64,000 nt of DNA. Origin: CAZWTD01 sp964637345 (GTDB taxonomy: Bacteria; Patescibacteriota; Patescibacteriia; HK-STAS-PATE-3). This document shows, one piece after another, positions 26,413-35,032 of the stretch. The stretch lies in assembly GCA_964637345.1 (NCBI GenBank), contig CAZWTD010000003.1:9781-73780 (forward strand), given 5' to 3'. Numbering within the stretch: position 1 is the first letter of the stretch; every line of letters starts with the position of its first letter. Made by a program: the position numbers and the translations under genes. The notes beneath the pieces are model-generated. The model saw only the letters and a list, made by a program, of their open reading frames with translations, was not told the DNA's origin and did no database searches.

Positions 26413-27220
26413 CCTCTCAATTATCATCGTCAATTATCGTTCGCGGGGATTAGTTCGAACGTGTCTTCGCGGGATTGCGCGCTCAAATATTTCCCGACCA
26501 TACGAGGTTATTGTTGTTGATAATGCCTCAAACGATGGTTGTGTTGATATGGTCTGGGAAGAATTCCCGGAAGTCCGGGTTATCGCCTCAGAGGCAAACC
26601 GAGGCTTGGCATCGGGAAATAATCTTGGTATTCGTGCTGCCCGTGGAAAATACTACCTTATTATCAATCCAGATATTGCTCTTTTTCCAGGGATGGTCGA
26701 GCGACTTATTGAGTATCTTGAGGCGAATCCGAGCGTAGCTCTCGCCGGGCCCAAGCTCATCAATCCAGATAATACAATTCAGCACTCAATTTACCGTTTT
26801 CCAACGCTTCTCGTACCACTATACCGACGTACCCCCCTGGCGCACCTGCCGTCAGCGCGAAACGCGTTGCAGTCGTATCTCATGTTTGATCACGATCGTA
26901 ATGTGAGCGGGCCCGTTGATTGGGTTTTAGGTGCGTGTATGCTAGTCCGACGAGAGGCTTGCGAAAAAATCGGTGAAATGGATGAACGCTATTTTCTGTA
27001 CTTTGAAGACGTCGACTGGTGCCGGCGATTCTGGGCTGCCGGATACGAAGTTCATTATGTGAGCGATGCCCAGCTTGTCCATTATCATCGGCGCTTATCA
27101 GCAGAAAGTCCCGGCCTCAGCGGCGTTTTTACGAAAGCAACTCGAATTCACATTACCTCCGGGATTCGCTACTTCCTCAAGTACCTTCGGGCACCGCACC
27201 CGCGACGTTTTTCAGCTTGA
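26405..27220 (+). CDS. Glycosyltransferase family 2, rhamnosyltransferase-like
   Basis: 271 residues with LSIIIVNYRS, VDNASNDGCVDMV, NRGLASGNNLGI, IINPDIAL and YFLYFEDVDWCRRFWAAG. It is a paralog-like neighbour of the enzymes at 22951 and 25387. A TTG at 26396 is in frame, but the ATG at 26405 gives the eight-base overlap seen repeatedly here. Last gene of the cluster; its TGA stop lies inside the -35 of the next unit's promoter. Confidence 0.82.
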   Translation: MLDLSIIIVNYRSRGLVRTCLRGIARSNISRPYEVIVVDNASNDGCVDMVWEEFPEVRVIASEANRGLASGNNLGIRAARGKYYLIINPDIALFPGMVERLIEYLEANPSVALAGPKLINPDNTIQHSIYRFPTLLVPLYRRTPLAHLPSARNALQSYLMFDHDRNVSGPVDWVLGACMLVRREACEKIGEMDERYFLYFEDVDWCRRFWAAGYEVHYVSDAQLVHYHRRLSAESPGLSGVFTKATRIHITSGIRYFLKYLRAPHPRRFSA

Positions 27221-27245
27221 CGTGAAGCGCTCGTCATGGTATTTT
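27217..27245 (+). promoter_or_regulatory. Promoter of the DUF4012-mreB2-GT4 unit
   Basis: TTGACG (27217-27222), 17 bases, TATTTT (27240-27245), with TGG before the -10. The -35 contains the TGA stop of the preceding gene. The start would fall near 27252, leaving a short leader with AAGGGGA six bases before the ATG at 27266. Confidence 0.6.
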
Positions 27246-27265
27246 CGAGCCCCAAGGGGATTCGC

Positions 27266-29248
27266 ATGAGCACACAATCTATGAATAAACAAAAGCGTCA
27301 AGCTCAAGCAGCCACGACTGTCAATTTCGCTGGTCATGTTCGGCGTTCGCCAAAAAAGAAGCGCTGGTGGAAGGTGCTTCTTCTTGTTGCGTGCGGGCTT
27401 CTTGTTGTTGTGAGCGCCCTTGGCGCTCTATCATATCGGCCAGCCCAAAAGGCGCTAGCAGCGGCTAAGCGAGGGCAAGATGCGTTTCTTGCTGCGCAGT
27501 CGAGTCTTGAAGACCAAAACTTTTCTCTTGTTCATAGCCAGCTCGAAACCGCTTTGGCTGAATTTTCGACCGCTCGTACTGAGCTTGAGAAACTCTCTTG
27601 GCTTCGCGTTGTTCCTTTTGCCGAGCGACAGTATCGAGCCGCGTACCACCTTCTTCTCGCAGGAGTTCGGACCGGAGACTCAATTTCGCAGGTGGCCGAC
27701 TTCGGCCGATCTACCATTGAGCCCTTTACTGCGGGCGGATCCTTAAGTCTCGATTCGCTTTCCCCGTCAGACAAGCGGCAAATTCTTAAAAACTTTACCG
27801 AGTCTCAGACAGTATTAGCTCAAGCGAATGAAGACATCGACGCCGCCCTTGAAGAACTTAATCGCATTCCAGAAACGGGACTCCTTCGCCAGCTGCAAAA
27901 TGCTGTTGACCCGGTTCGCGAAAAGCTTCCTCTCGTAAAAAAGGTTGTTGATGAAGTCGCGACTTTTTCGCGAACGATACCCCTGCTCGCTGGGTACCCA
28001 GAAGAGCGAACCTACCTCTTCTTGCTCGAAAACAATACAGAGCTGCGTCCTGCTGGAGGTTTTATTGGAACCTATGGAGTTCTTCGGGTACAAGACGGCG
28101 AAATTGAGGAATTTACCACAGATAATATTTATAATATCGACATTCCGGCCGAGGAGTTCTTAACGATTGAGCCGCCGGCTCCACTAAAAACGTATCTCAA
28201 GTCAACAGCGTGGTTCCTGCGCGACTCAAACTGGTCGCCTGATTTCCCCACCTCAGCGGAAGAGGCGCTGCGGTTTTATCAACTTGAGCGCGGACCGGTT
28301 CAGCATTTTGACGGTGTCATTGCGGTAACCCCAACCTTCATCGAGTCGCTTATCGGCCTAACCGGATCGCTTCAGGTCGAGAACGTTACATTTACTAAGG
28401 AGAACTTTATCGACACGCTCCAGTATCAAGTCGAACAAGGATATTACCGTCAAGGTATTAGCGAAAGTGAACGAAAAGAGATTATCGGCGAACTAGCTGA
28501 TATGCTCCTTGACCGTCTCCTCGCCCTCCCGCAGTCACAGTGGGATGAGTTGTGGTCCACCTTTACCGAAGACGTTGCGAAGAAGCAAATTATGATCTAT
28601 TTGCGCGATCCTTCGCTCCAAAGCATTATTGAAGAAGAGAACTGGGGCGGCGCCACAACGGAAACCGTTGGCGACTACCTCGCTGTCGTTGATGCCAACA
28701 TGGCTTCGTTGAAAAGCGATCCGGGCGTCAAGCGCACAATTGACTACTCCGTGACACTCGAAGGCGGCAAGGCCTTCGGTGACCTCACCGTAACGTACCG
28801 AAACGAAGGAACGATTACGTGGAAATCAACACGCTACCGCACTTTTGTTCGCGTCTACACCCCTGAGGGAAGCACCTTACTCTTGGCTGAAGGATACCTT
28901 ACCAACGACAAAATCCAAAACGGAAAGCCCACGCAGCCAACAACGGAAAGCGAGCTCGGAAAAACGGTATTTGCTGGATTCACTTCAATTGAACCACAGG
29001 AAACAGGGACAATTCACCTACGGTACGAGCTTCCTGAGAGTGTTGCAAAGCTTCTCCGTGAGAAGCAGTATCTCCTCGATGTCCAAAAGCAAGCCGGAGC
29101 CGGGGATCACGTTCTCAATCTACGCGTCAACGGCGGATACCGCGTGAAATCAGCGCTTCCGTTTGAATTGAATCCATCAACGTCAGGATCGGAAGCCAAC
29201 TTCTCCGGATTCTTGAACCAGGATTATCGAATCAGTGTTACTGATTAG
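27266..29248 (+). CDS. DUF4012 envelope protein, function unknown
   Basis: 660 residues: basic cytoplasmic start, one membrane helix (about 36-57, LLLVACGLLVVVSALGAL), a helical region (60-220) and a large outer domain. The DUF4012 signature is clear: TYLFLLENNTELRPAGGFIGTYG near 268-290 and SNWSPDFP near 345. DUF4012 proteins are common in Patescibacteria and Actinobacteria; no function is established to my knowledge. The ATG at 27266 has a good ribosome binding site; an in-frame ATG at 27236 lies inside the promoter and is rejected. A MreB-like gene follows three bases later. Confidence 0.85.
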   Translation: MSTQSMNKQKRQAQAATTVNFAGHVRRSPKKKRWWKVLLLVACGLLVVVSALGALSYRPAQKALAAAKRGQDAFLAAQSSLEDQNFSLVHSQLETALAEFSTARTELEKLSWLRVVPFAERQYRAAYHLLLAGVRTGDSISQVADFGRSTIEPFTAGGSLSLDSLSPSDKRQILKNFTESQTVLAQANEDIDAALEELNRIPETGLLRQLQNAVDPVREKLPLVKKVVDEVATFSRTIPLLAGYPEERTYLFLLENNTELRPAGGFIGTYGVLRVQDGEIEEFTTDNIYNIDIPAEEFLTIEPPAPLKTYLKSTAWFLRDSNWSPDFPTSAEEALRFYQLERGPVQHFDGVIAVTPTFIESLIGLTGSLQVENVTFTKENFIDTLQYQVEQGYYRQGISESERKEIIGELADMLLDRLLALPQSQWDELWSTFTEDVAKKQIMIYLRDPSLQSIIEEENWGGATTETVGDYLAVVDANMASLKSDPGVKRTIDYSVTLEGGKAFGDLTVTYRNEGTITWKSTRYRTFVRVYTPEGSTLLLAEGYLTNDKIQNGKPTQPTTESELGKTVFAGFTSIEPQETGTIHLRYELPESVAKLLREKQYLLDVQKQAGAGDHVLNLRVNGGYRVKSALPFELNPSTSGSEANFSGFLNQDYRISVTD

Positions 29249-29251
29249 CAT

Positions 29252-30265
29252 ATGAGCCTTTTTATCAAACGTCTCGGTATCGACCTGGGGACTACTTCGA
29301 CGTTGGTTCATATCCCAAAGCGAGGCATTGTCATTAACGAACCTTCGGTTGTTGCGATTTCTGTTCTTGATAAAAAAGTGCTCGCTGTAGGCGACGAGGC
29401 TAAAGAAATGCTTGGTCGGACACCTGATACGATCGTTGCTTACCGACCGCTCCGTGACGGCGTTATCGCCGATTATCGAACGACAGAGGCGATGCTCCGC
29501 TATTTTATTAATAAGGCTCTCGGGGGAGTACGTTTTTTTCGCCCCGAAGTTATGATTGCTGTCCCTGCAGGTATTACCTCAACGGAACGACGCGCTGTTG
29601 TTGACGCAACACTAGCGGCGGGCGCCAAAGCCGCATATATCATTAAAGAGCCGATTGCAGCAGCTATTGGCGCCAATATCCCAATTGGCTCAGCCTCTGG
29701 CCATATGATTATCGATATCGGCGGAGGAACCTCTGAAATCGCTGTTATTTCGCTTGGTGGCATTGTAGCCAATACTTCTGTTCGCATCGGCGGAAACAAG
29801 CTCGACTCGGCAATACAGGAGTATATTCGAAAGAAGTACGGCTTAGCAATCGGAGAGCAAACCGCCGAGCAGGTGAAAATTACGATTGGGTCCGCGCTCC
29901 CACTTGAAGAGAAGCTTGCCCTTGAGGTTCGCGGGCGCGATGTGGTCACGGGCTTACCGAAAACCATTACTGTTTTTTCGGACGACGTTACCGAGGCGAT
30001 TCAGGATGAGCTGGCGGGAATTATTCAAGCCGTAAAATCGGTCCTTCAAGAAACCCCGCCTGAGCTTTCGGCGGATGTTATTGATAAAGGAATGGTCCTG
30101 AGCGGCGGGTCATCACAGCTACGAAATATCGACCGCCTTATGTCTCAGGCAACGGGGGTTCCGGCCTATATCGCTGATGACAGTCGACTTTGCGTCGCTC
30201 GGGGGACTGGCGTCGCCCTCGAAAACCTCGAATCATACAAGCGGAGTATTTTGATGACAAAGTAA
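29252..30265 (+). CDS. Second MreB-like actin homolog
   Basis: 337-residue actin-fold ATPase. Phosphate 1 (GIDLGTTST), phosphate 2 (IIDIGGGTSEIAVI near 150) and adenosine (GMVLSGGSSQLRNID near 280) motifs are complete, so it probably binds ATP. It differs from the MreB at 36289 by lacking that protein's longer amphipathic-looking N-terminus and by a different C-terminus. It sits between a DUF4012 protein and a GT4, away from mreC and PBP2. Mbl/MreBH-like roles are possible. The annotation as MreB family is firm; its role is not. Confidence 0.88.
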   Translation: MSLFIKRLGIDLGTTSTLVHIPKRGIVINEPSVVAISVLDKKVLAVGDEAKEMLGRTPDTIVAYRPLRDGVIADYRTTEAMLRYFINKALGGVRFFRPEVMIAVPAGITSTERRAVVDATLAAGAKAAYIIKEPIAAAIGANIPIGSASGHMIIDIGGGTSEIAVISLGGIVANTSVRIGGNKLDSAIQEYIRKKYGLAIGEQTAEQVKITIGSALPLEEKLALEVRGRDVVTGLPKTITVFSDDVTEAIQDELAGIIQAVKSVLQETPPELSADVIDKGMVLSGGSSQLRNIDRLMSQATGVPAYIADDSRLCVARGTGVALENLESYKRSILMTK

Positions 30266-30267
30266 GC

Positions 30268-31452
30268 ATGCGTATAGGCATCGACGCTTCGAGGGCGAAT
30301 CTTCGGGTTCGAACGGGAACGGAATGGTACTCGTTTGAAATTATCAAGCAGCTTCTCGCCCGCGATCACACGAACGAGTATATTCTTTATCTTAAGGAGG
30401 CGCCGATTCCGGAACTTGCTCAGCTTTCGGGTCGAGTGCAGTTTCGCGTTCTTAGGTGGCCGCCAAAATTTCTCTGGAACCTTTTTCGTCTTTCCTGGGA
30501 AATGCTCGTCCATCGTCCGGATGTGCTCTTTGTCCCGGCTCATACAATTCCACTTATTCACCCAAAACGCCTTGTCACAACTTGCCATGATGTCGGCTTT
30601 GAACGCTTTCCCGACCTCTATGCCAGAAAGCCGATTGGGCCGCAACGGGGGATTGGCAGAAGCCTTTTTTCTCTCCTGACAAGACTCCTCACCCTTGGTC
30701 GTTACCGAAATACTGAGCTTGATTACCACCGCTTCAGTATGCGCCTAGCGCTGCGGCGGGCAGAGCGAATTCTTGTCCCTTCAGCCTTTACAGCGGATGA
30801 AATTCATTATTTCTACCCACGTCCAAAAGGGGAGCTGCGAATAATTCACCACGGAATTAACACCCAATTTTCCACGCTTCCGGAGGAGAAGGAACGAACA
30901 GCGCTTCTCAGGAAGCACGGAATTCGAAAACCCTACCTGTTTTTTCTTGGCCGCTGGGAGGTAAAAAAGAATATTGATATTCTTCTCCAGTCATTTGAAC
31001 GTTTACGGGCAGCCGGCCGCTTAGAACAGCTCGTCCTTGGCGGTCGACCAGGATTGGGCTTTGAAGAAGCTTGGGCGCGAATTTCTGAATCAACGCGCTC
31101 AGCGATTGTGCTTTGGGAAAATGTAACGACCGAAGCGCCTACGCTTATGGCGGAGGCGGCTGTTTTTGTATTCCCGTCTGCTTATGAAGGATTTGGTCTC
31201 CCCATACTTGAAGCAATGTCGGTTGGAACTCCCGTGGTTGCGAACGCGGCTGCCTCGATTCCGGAAATTGCCGGCGACGCGGCCATTCTCGTGGAGGATG
31301 TAAACCCCTCAACGTTATCACAAGCGATCCATCGTGTTCTCGTGGATGCGTCCTTCCGAAGCGTGCTCATTGAGCGCGGCAAAGCGCGTACTTCTACATT
31401 TTCTTGGGACGTGGCCGGACAGGCGACCTACGAAGCGGTTGCTCATTGGTAG
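30268..31452 (+). CDS. Glycosyltransferase family 4
   Basis: 394-residue GT-B enzyme. MRIGIDASRA at the start, VTTCHDVGFERFPDLY near 100, LFFLGRWEVKKNIDILLQSF near 225 and EGFGLPILEAMSVGTPVVA near 305 (EX7E motif) support a retaining GT4 transferase. The frame extends upstream to 30190 inside the MreB gene; the ATG at 30268, two bases after that stop, is preferred. It is transcribed with the DUF4012 and MreB-like genes. Confidence 0.82.
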   Translation: MRIGIDASRANLRVRTGTEWYSFEIIKQLLARDHTNEYILYLKEAPIPELAQLSGRVQFRVLRWPPKFLWNLFRLSWEMLVHRPDVLFVPAHTIPLIHPKRLVTTCHDVGFERFPDLYARKPIGPQRGIGRSLFSLLTRLLTLGRYRNTELDYHRFSMRLALRRAERILVPSAFTADEIHYFYPRPKGELRIIHHGINTQFSTLPEEKERTALLRKHGIRKPYLFFLGRWEVKKNIDILLQSFERLRAAGRLEQLVLGGRPGLGFEEAWARISESTRSAIVLWENVTTEAPTLMAEAAVFVFPSAYEGFGLPILEAMSVGTPVVANAAASIPEIAGDAAILVEDVNPSTLSQAIHRVLVDASFRSVLIERGKARTSTFSWDVAGQATYEAVAHW

Positions 31453-31454
31453 CC

Positions 31455-31483
31455 TTGTCGGAATGCTGAATTTGTGGTAGAGT
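31455..31483 (+). promoter_or_regulatory. Probable promoter of holB and downstream genes
   Basis: TTGTCG (31455-31460), 17 bases, TAGAGT (31478-31483). It starts three bases after the stop of the GT4 gene. The predicted leader to the holB ATG at 31507 is about 17 bases. Confidence 0.5.
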
Positions 31484-31506
31484 TTTCTGGCTGATTTACT
31501 AGGCAA

Positions 31507-32307
31507 ATGCCTTCTGTGACTACTCAGAGTACGGCAAAATCATTTGCGTACGTTGACCATATTTTGACCGGGAGCGCGCCTCACCACGCGTATCTCTTCA
31601 ACGGAACTGCGCGAGAAGATCTCGTTAGCGCAGCGGGAGAGGTTGCTCGACGTTTTCTCTGTGAGAACCGCTCGATCGACGACGACCACTGCGCAAGCTG
31701 CGCTTTGTTTCAAGCCGGTAACCACCCGGACTGCTTTTTACTCGGGAGCGAAACCTCCTCAATCGGGGTAGCTGAAATACGGGAGCTTATCGCTTCATTT
31801 CAACAAACAGCTGCGCGCGCTGGCTATCGCTTTGCCTTACTCTTGGACGCAGAGCGGCTCACTGAGTCGGCAATGAACGCCTTGCTGAAAAGCCTCGAGG
31901 AGCCTCCACCTGGCGCAATACTCATTCTCACTACCCTACAAGCACGCAAGCTTCTCCCAACGCTTCGCTCTCGCTGCTACCAAGTTGATCTTCCACGCCT
32001 GACGGCACAACAAGTTGATAATCCACTTTTCGATCAATTCCTTGCCGCAAGTGCTGAAGAACGGCTCGCGCTTCTCCCTCCTTCTCCAGCTGGCGTAGAG
32101 GCCGGTCGGCAGAGAATGGCTGCAGAAGATTTTCTCCGACAACTTCTTCAGAGCGGCCAGCAAAGCTTGCTCCCGGCACTTCAGCGAACAAGCCAGGTCG
32201 CTCGTCGGACTAAGCTCCTTCGACGCCTCCTCACCCTTTTCGGTGCCCTTAATCAAAACGTTTCACCGCGCCTTGTCCTTGATTCACTCGTTTATTCGTA
32301 TGACTAA
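31507..32307 (+). CDS. holB: DNA polymerase III delta' subunit (clamp loader)
   Basis: 266-residue AAA+ clamp-loader subunit. HHAYLFNGT near residue 26 corresponds to the P-loop region, which is degenerate as in E. coli delta'. The Cys-rich zinc module is at about residues 53-76 (C...CASC...C). NALLKSLEEPPPGA near 125 and TLRSRCYQVDLPRL near 155 (sensor region with the SRC motif) are typical. It has no nucleotide-binding Lys, so it is structural. It shares an eight-base overlap with the next gene. Confidence 0.88.
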   Translation: MPSVTTQSTAKSFAYVDHILTGSAPHHAYLFNGTAREDLVSAAGEVARRFLCENRSIDDDHCASCALFQAGNHPDCFLLGSETSSIGVAEIRELIASFQQTAARAGYRFALLLDAERLTESAMNALLKSLEEPPPGAILILTTLQARKLLPTLRSRCYQVDLPRLTAQQVDNPLFDQFLAASAEERLALLPPSPAGVEAGRQRMAAEDFLRQLLQSGQQSLLPALQRTSQVARRTKLLRRLLTLFGALNQNVSPRLVLDSLVYSYD

Positions 32308-33367
32308 ACGACCGCAAACTCGACTTGTTCTCCTTTCCTTAGCTGCCCTCCTTTTTCTCACCGGACAGCAATGTACGATTCTTGGATCCGGAAAGAAAGC
32401 AGACGGCGGTATTTTCCGTTCTGACAACGGCGGGCAGGCGTGGGCCCAGAAAGCACTTATCGGAAAGGTGAAAAAGAAAACTGTAACGATTGCGAATGTT
32501 GATACCGGCATTCTTCTTTTTCATCCCTCAGACGCCAAAACGCTCTATCTCGGGACATTAGGCAACGGGATATACCGGAGCGAAGACGGCGGCGAGCGAT
32601 GGCAGGTGACTGGACGACAGTCCGGGTCAGTAACCGCGATCGCAATTGATCCTAAGACCCCCGAAATACTGTATGCAAATAACGGTGGAAACATTGAAAA
32701 AACCGTTGATGGGGGAGTGACGTGGCAAAAAGTGTATACAGAAACGAGAAGTGGAATTTCCGTCACTTCAATCATCGTCGATCCGAAAAACCCGAAGCAT
32801 CTTTTCGCCGGTAACTCGGCTGGGGTAATCCTGGAAAGCGTTGACTACGGACAGTCTTGGCTTATGAACTACACTTTTCGGGCTGGCGTTCGAAGGCTGG
32901 TGATGCACCCCGCGAAACCCGGGGTTTTACTCGCCGTTCACTCGCCGAAAGGATTAAGTCGAAGTGAAGACGGCGGAAAGACGTGGTCCGAGCTCAAGGA
33001 GGGATTTTCTTCGTTCAGCGGCTCAGATACACTATACGACCTAGCGTTTGAGCCCGGGGACTCAAGCGTCGTTTACTTTGCCTCCAAATATGGACTTCTT
33101 CGCTCGCCCGACTTAGGTACAACCATCGAAGAGGTGAAAACCTTGCTGCCAAATAAAACCCTCCCGATTCGGTCAGTTTTTGTGTCACGCGATAATGCTT
33201 CGAAGGTATTCTTCTCGGTCGAAAATAAAATTCATATTTCACGGGACAGCGGAGCGAGCTGGGAAGTCGTTACCGTACCAACAACGAGAACGGTCACCCA
33301 CCTCGAAGCGAACCCGAACCAATCCGATCAATTATTCGCTGGAACATTGTTTGTAAAAAAATCATGA
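32300..33367 (+). CDS. BNR/Asp-box repeat protein, lipoprotein-like (Ycf48-like propeller)
   Basis: 355 residues. A signal peptide-like start (basic, then LVLLSLAALLFLTG) ends at a Cys near residue 26. The residues before it are GQQ, so the lipobox is not standard. At least seven Asp-box repeats of the S.D.G..W type follow (RSDNGGQAW, RSEDGGERW, KTVDGGVTW, ESVDYGQSW, RSEDGGKTW, RSPDLGTT, ISRDSGASW), predicting a beta-propeller outside the membrane. Ycf48 acts in photosystem assembly, but there is no sign of that here. The ligand is unknown. An upstream in-frame start at 32243 is rejected. Confidence 0.72.
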   Translation: MTKRPQTRLVLLSLAALLFLTGQQCTILGSGKKADGGIFRSDNGGQAWAQKALIGKVKKKTVTIANVDTGILLFHPSDAKTLYLGTLGNGIYRSEDGGERWQVTGRQSGSVTAIAIDPKTPEILYANNGGNIEKTVDGGVTWQKVYTETRSGISVTSIIVDPKNPKHLFAGNSAGVILESVDYGQSWLMNYTFRAGVRRLVMHPAKPGVLLAVHSPKGLSRSEDGGKTWSELKEGFSSFSGSDTLYDLAFEPGDSSVVYFASKYGLLRSPDLGTTIEEVKTLLPNKTLPIRSVFVSRDNASKVFFSVENKIHISRDSGASWEVVTVPTTRTVTHLEANPNQSDQLFAGTLFVKKS

Positions 33368-33909
33368 CGAACGAATATCGAGAAAAATTTCAAGCGGCGA
33401 TCGATCATTTCCGGACGGAAATTGCGTCTCTCCGAACAAACCGCGCAACTCCGGCACTTGTTGAATCATTAGTCATTGAGTGCTACGGGGGGAAATCACC
33501 CCTAAATCAGGTGGCTTCAATCAGCGCGCCGGAACCGCGGCTTATTGTGATTCAACCCTGGGATCCATCAATCGCAAAAGATATCGAGCGATCGATTCAA
33601 GCGTCACCACTTGGCCTTCAACCGACGCTAGATGGTCAAACGATCCGGCTCTCCCTCCCTCCGCTTACCGAAGAGCGCCGCAAAGAACTGATTAAGGTCC
33701 TCGGGCAATTTGAGGAAAGCGCTAAGGTAGCAATGAAACGGGTGCGCGAGGAAGTACTAAAAACCTGGAAAGAAGATGAACGAAGCGGACAGCTTTCTCA
33801 AGACCTTCGAGAGAAGCAGGAAAAGGAGCTTCAAAAGCACCTGGAGACGGCTCAAGCTCAACTGAAAACGCTAGTCGAAGAAAAGAGTGTTGATATTTTG
33901 ACGGTATAG
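33364..33909 (+). CDS. frr: Ribosome recycling factor
   Basis: 181-residue tRNA-mimic that splits terminated ribosomes with EF-G. TEIASLRTNRATPALVESL, PLNQVASISAPEPRLIVIQPWD, and the C-terminal helix with KTWKEDERSGQLSQD and EKELQK are the family pattern. Length is normal. It overlaps the previous gene by four bases (ATGA). Confidence 0.96.
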   Translation: MTNEYREKFQAAIDHFRTEIASLRTNRATPALVESLVIECYGGKSPLNQVASISAPEPRLIVIQPWDPSIAKDIERSIQASPLGLQPTLDGQTIRLSLPPLTEERRKELIKVLGQFEESAKVAMKRVREEVLKTWKEDERSGQLSQDLREKQEKELQKHLETAQAQLKTLVEEKSVDILTV

Positions 33910-33910
33910 T

Positions 33911-35032
33911 ATGGTGCTAACGATCCTCCTCTTCATTGTTATTCTCGGCGTACTCGTCTTTATCCACGAATACGGTCATTTTTCCTCGGCCCGCCGTTTG
34001 GGTGTTGATGTTGAGGAGTTTGGATTCGGATTTCCCCCGCGTCTATTCGGAATTCGACGGGGAACGACAATCTATTCGATTAACAGCATTCCTTTTGGAG
34101 GTTTTGTGCGTCTCCGTGGAGAAAATGGAGACGGCGCTCTTGACCAACGAAGTTTTGCTTCCCAGCGAGTTTGGAAACGTCTCGTTATTCTGTTGAGCGG
34201 AGTCGGAATGAACATCCTTCTCGCAGCATTGCTTTTCAGTTTTGTATTTTCCCTGGGCGTCCCAACGGTACTCGATGATAGCTCAATACCTGGCGGCGGA
34301 CGCGTTGTTGACCGCAAGGTTCAGATTGTTGGAATTGTGGGAGATTCGCCCGCGGCGCAAGCTGGACTTGCCGGCGGTGATGCAATTCTTGAAATCGGAG
34401 AACGCCCTGTACATACCGTTAGCGATGTAACCGAATCGCTCCGCGGTCGATTAAATCAAGCGACTGAACTTCGAATTCAGCGTGGTGACGAGCAACTACG
34501 CTACTCGCTCACCCCAGCGCAACTTGAGGGATCAGATGAGCCCCGGCTTGGAGTAAGCCTCGCTGAAACCGGATTCGTTTCTTACCCTTGGTACACGTCG
34601 CTTTGGTTGGGACCGTGGTACGCAATAAAAATGCTTGGGGTAATCTTTGCTTCTCTCGGAACGCTGGTAGTCAACTTAATTCAGCAAGGCCAAGTAAGTG
34701 GAGATGTTACCGGGCCGATCGGAATTGCTGTGGTTACCGGCCAGGTTATTGATCTCGGCTTCATCTACATACTTCAGTTCGCGGCGCTGCTCTCACTCAG
34801 TCTTGCGGCGATGAACGTCCTTCCTATTCCGGCCCTCGACGGGGGACGCGCACTCTTTGTCGTCATTGAAAAAATCCGCGGTCGCGCGATGAGCGCGAAG
34901 GTTGAAGGGCTTATTCACACCATCGGTTTCTACGCACTACTGCTCTTTATCGCAGTTATCAGCTACCGGGATTTTTTCCGCTTCGGACTCAATGAACAAC
35001 TTACTTCTTTTTTCAAAAACCTTGTTTCCTAG
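33911..35032 (+). CDS. rseP: Site-2 protease RseP (M50 family)
   Basis: 373-residue membrane zinc protease. HEYGH at about residues 18-22 holds the zinc ligands and catalytic Glu in the first helix. A PDZ domain lies at about 130-205 (GDSPAAQAGLAGGDAILEIG), then GPIGIAVVTG, and NVLPIPALDGGR near 300 supplies the third ligand. It probably cleaves membrane-bound anti-sigma factors or leftover signal peptides. Its 3' end overlaps proS by 41 bases. Confidence 0.94.
   Translation: MVLTILLFIVILGVLVFIHEYGHFSSARRLGVDVEEFGFGFPPRLFGIRRGTTIYSINSIPFGGFVRLRGENGDGALDQRSFASQRVWKRLVILLSGVGMNILLAALLFSFVFSLGVPTVLDDSSIPGGGRVVDRKVQIVGIVGDSPAAQAGLAGGDAILEIGERPVHTVSDVTESLRGRLNQATELRIQRGDEQLRYSLTPAQLEGSDEPRLGVSLAETGFVSYPWYTSLWLGPWYAIKMLGVIFASLGTLVVNLIQQGQVSGDVTGPIGIAVVTGQVIDLGFIYILQFAALLSLSLAAMNVLPIPALDGGRALFVVIEKIRGRAMSAKVEGLIHTIGFYALLLFIAVISYRDFFRFGLNEQLTSFFKNLVS

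Noticed and set aside
31507..32307. Loss of Walker A in the clamp-loader subunit as a novelty
   Set aside because: Delta' normally lacks a working P-loop in E. coli, so this is the usual state.
32300..33367. Photosystem II assembly role for the Ycf48-like protein
   Set aside because: Only the generic Asp-box propeller is shared; nothing photosynthetic is nearby.
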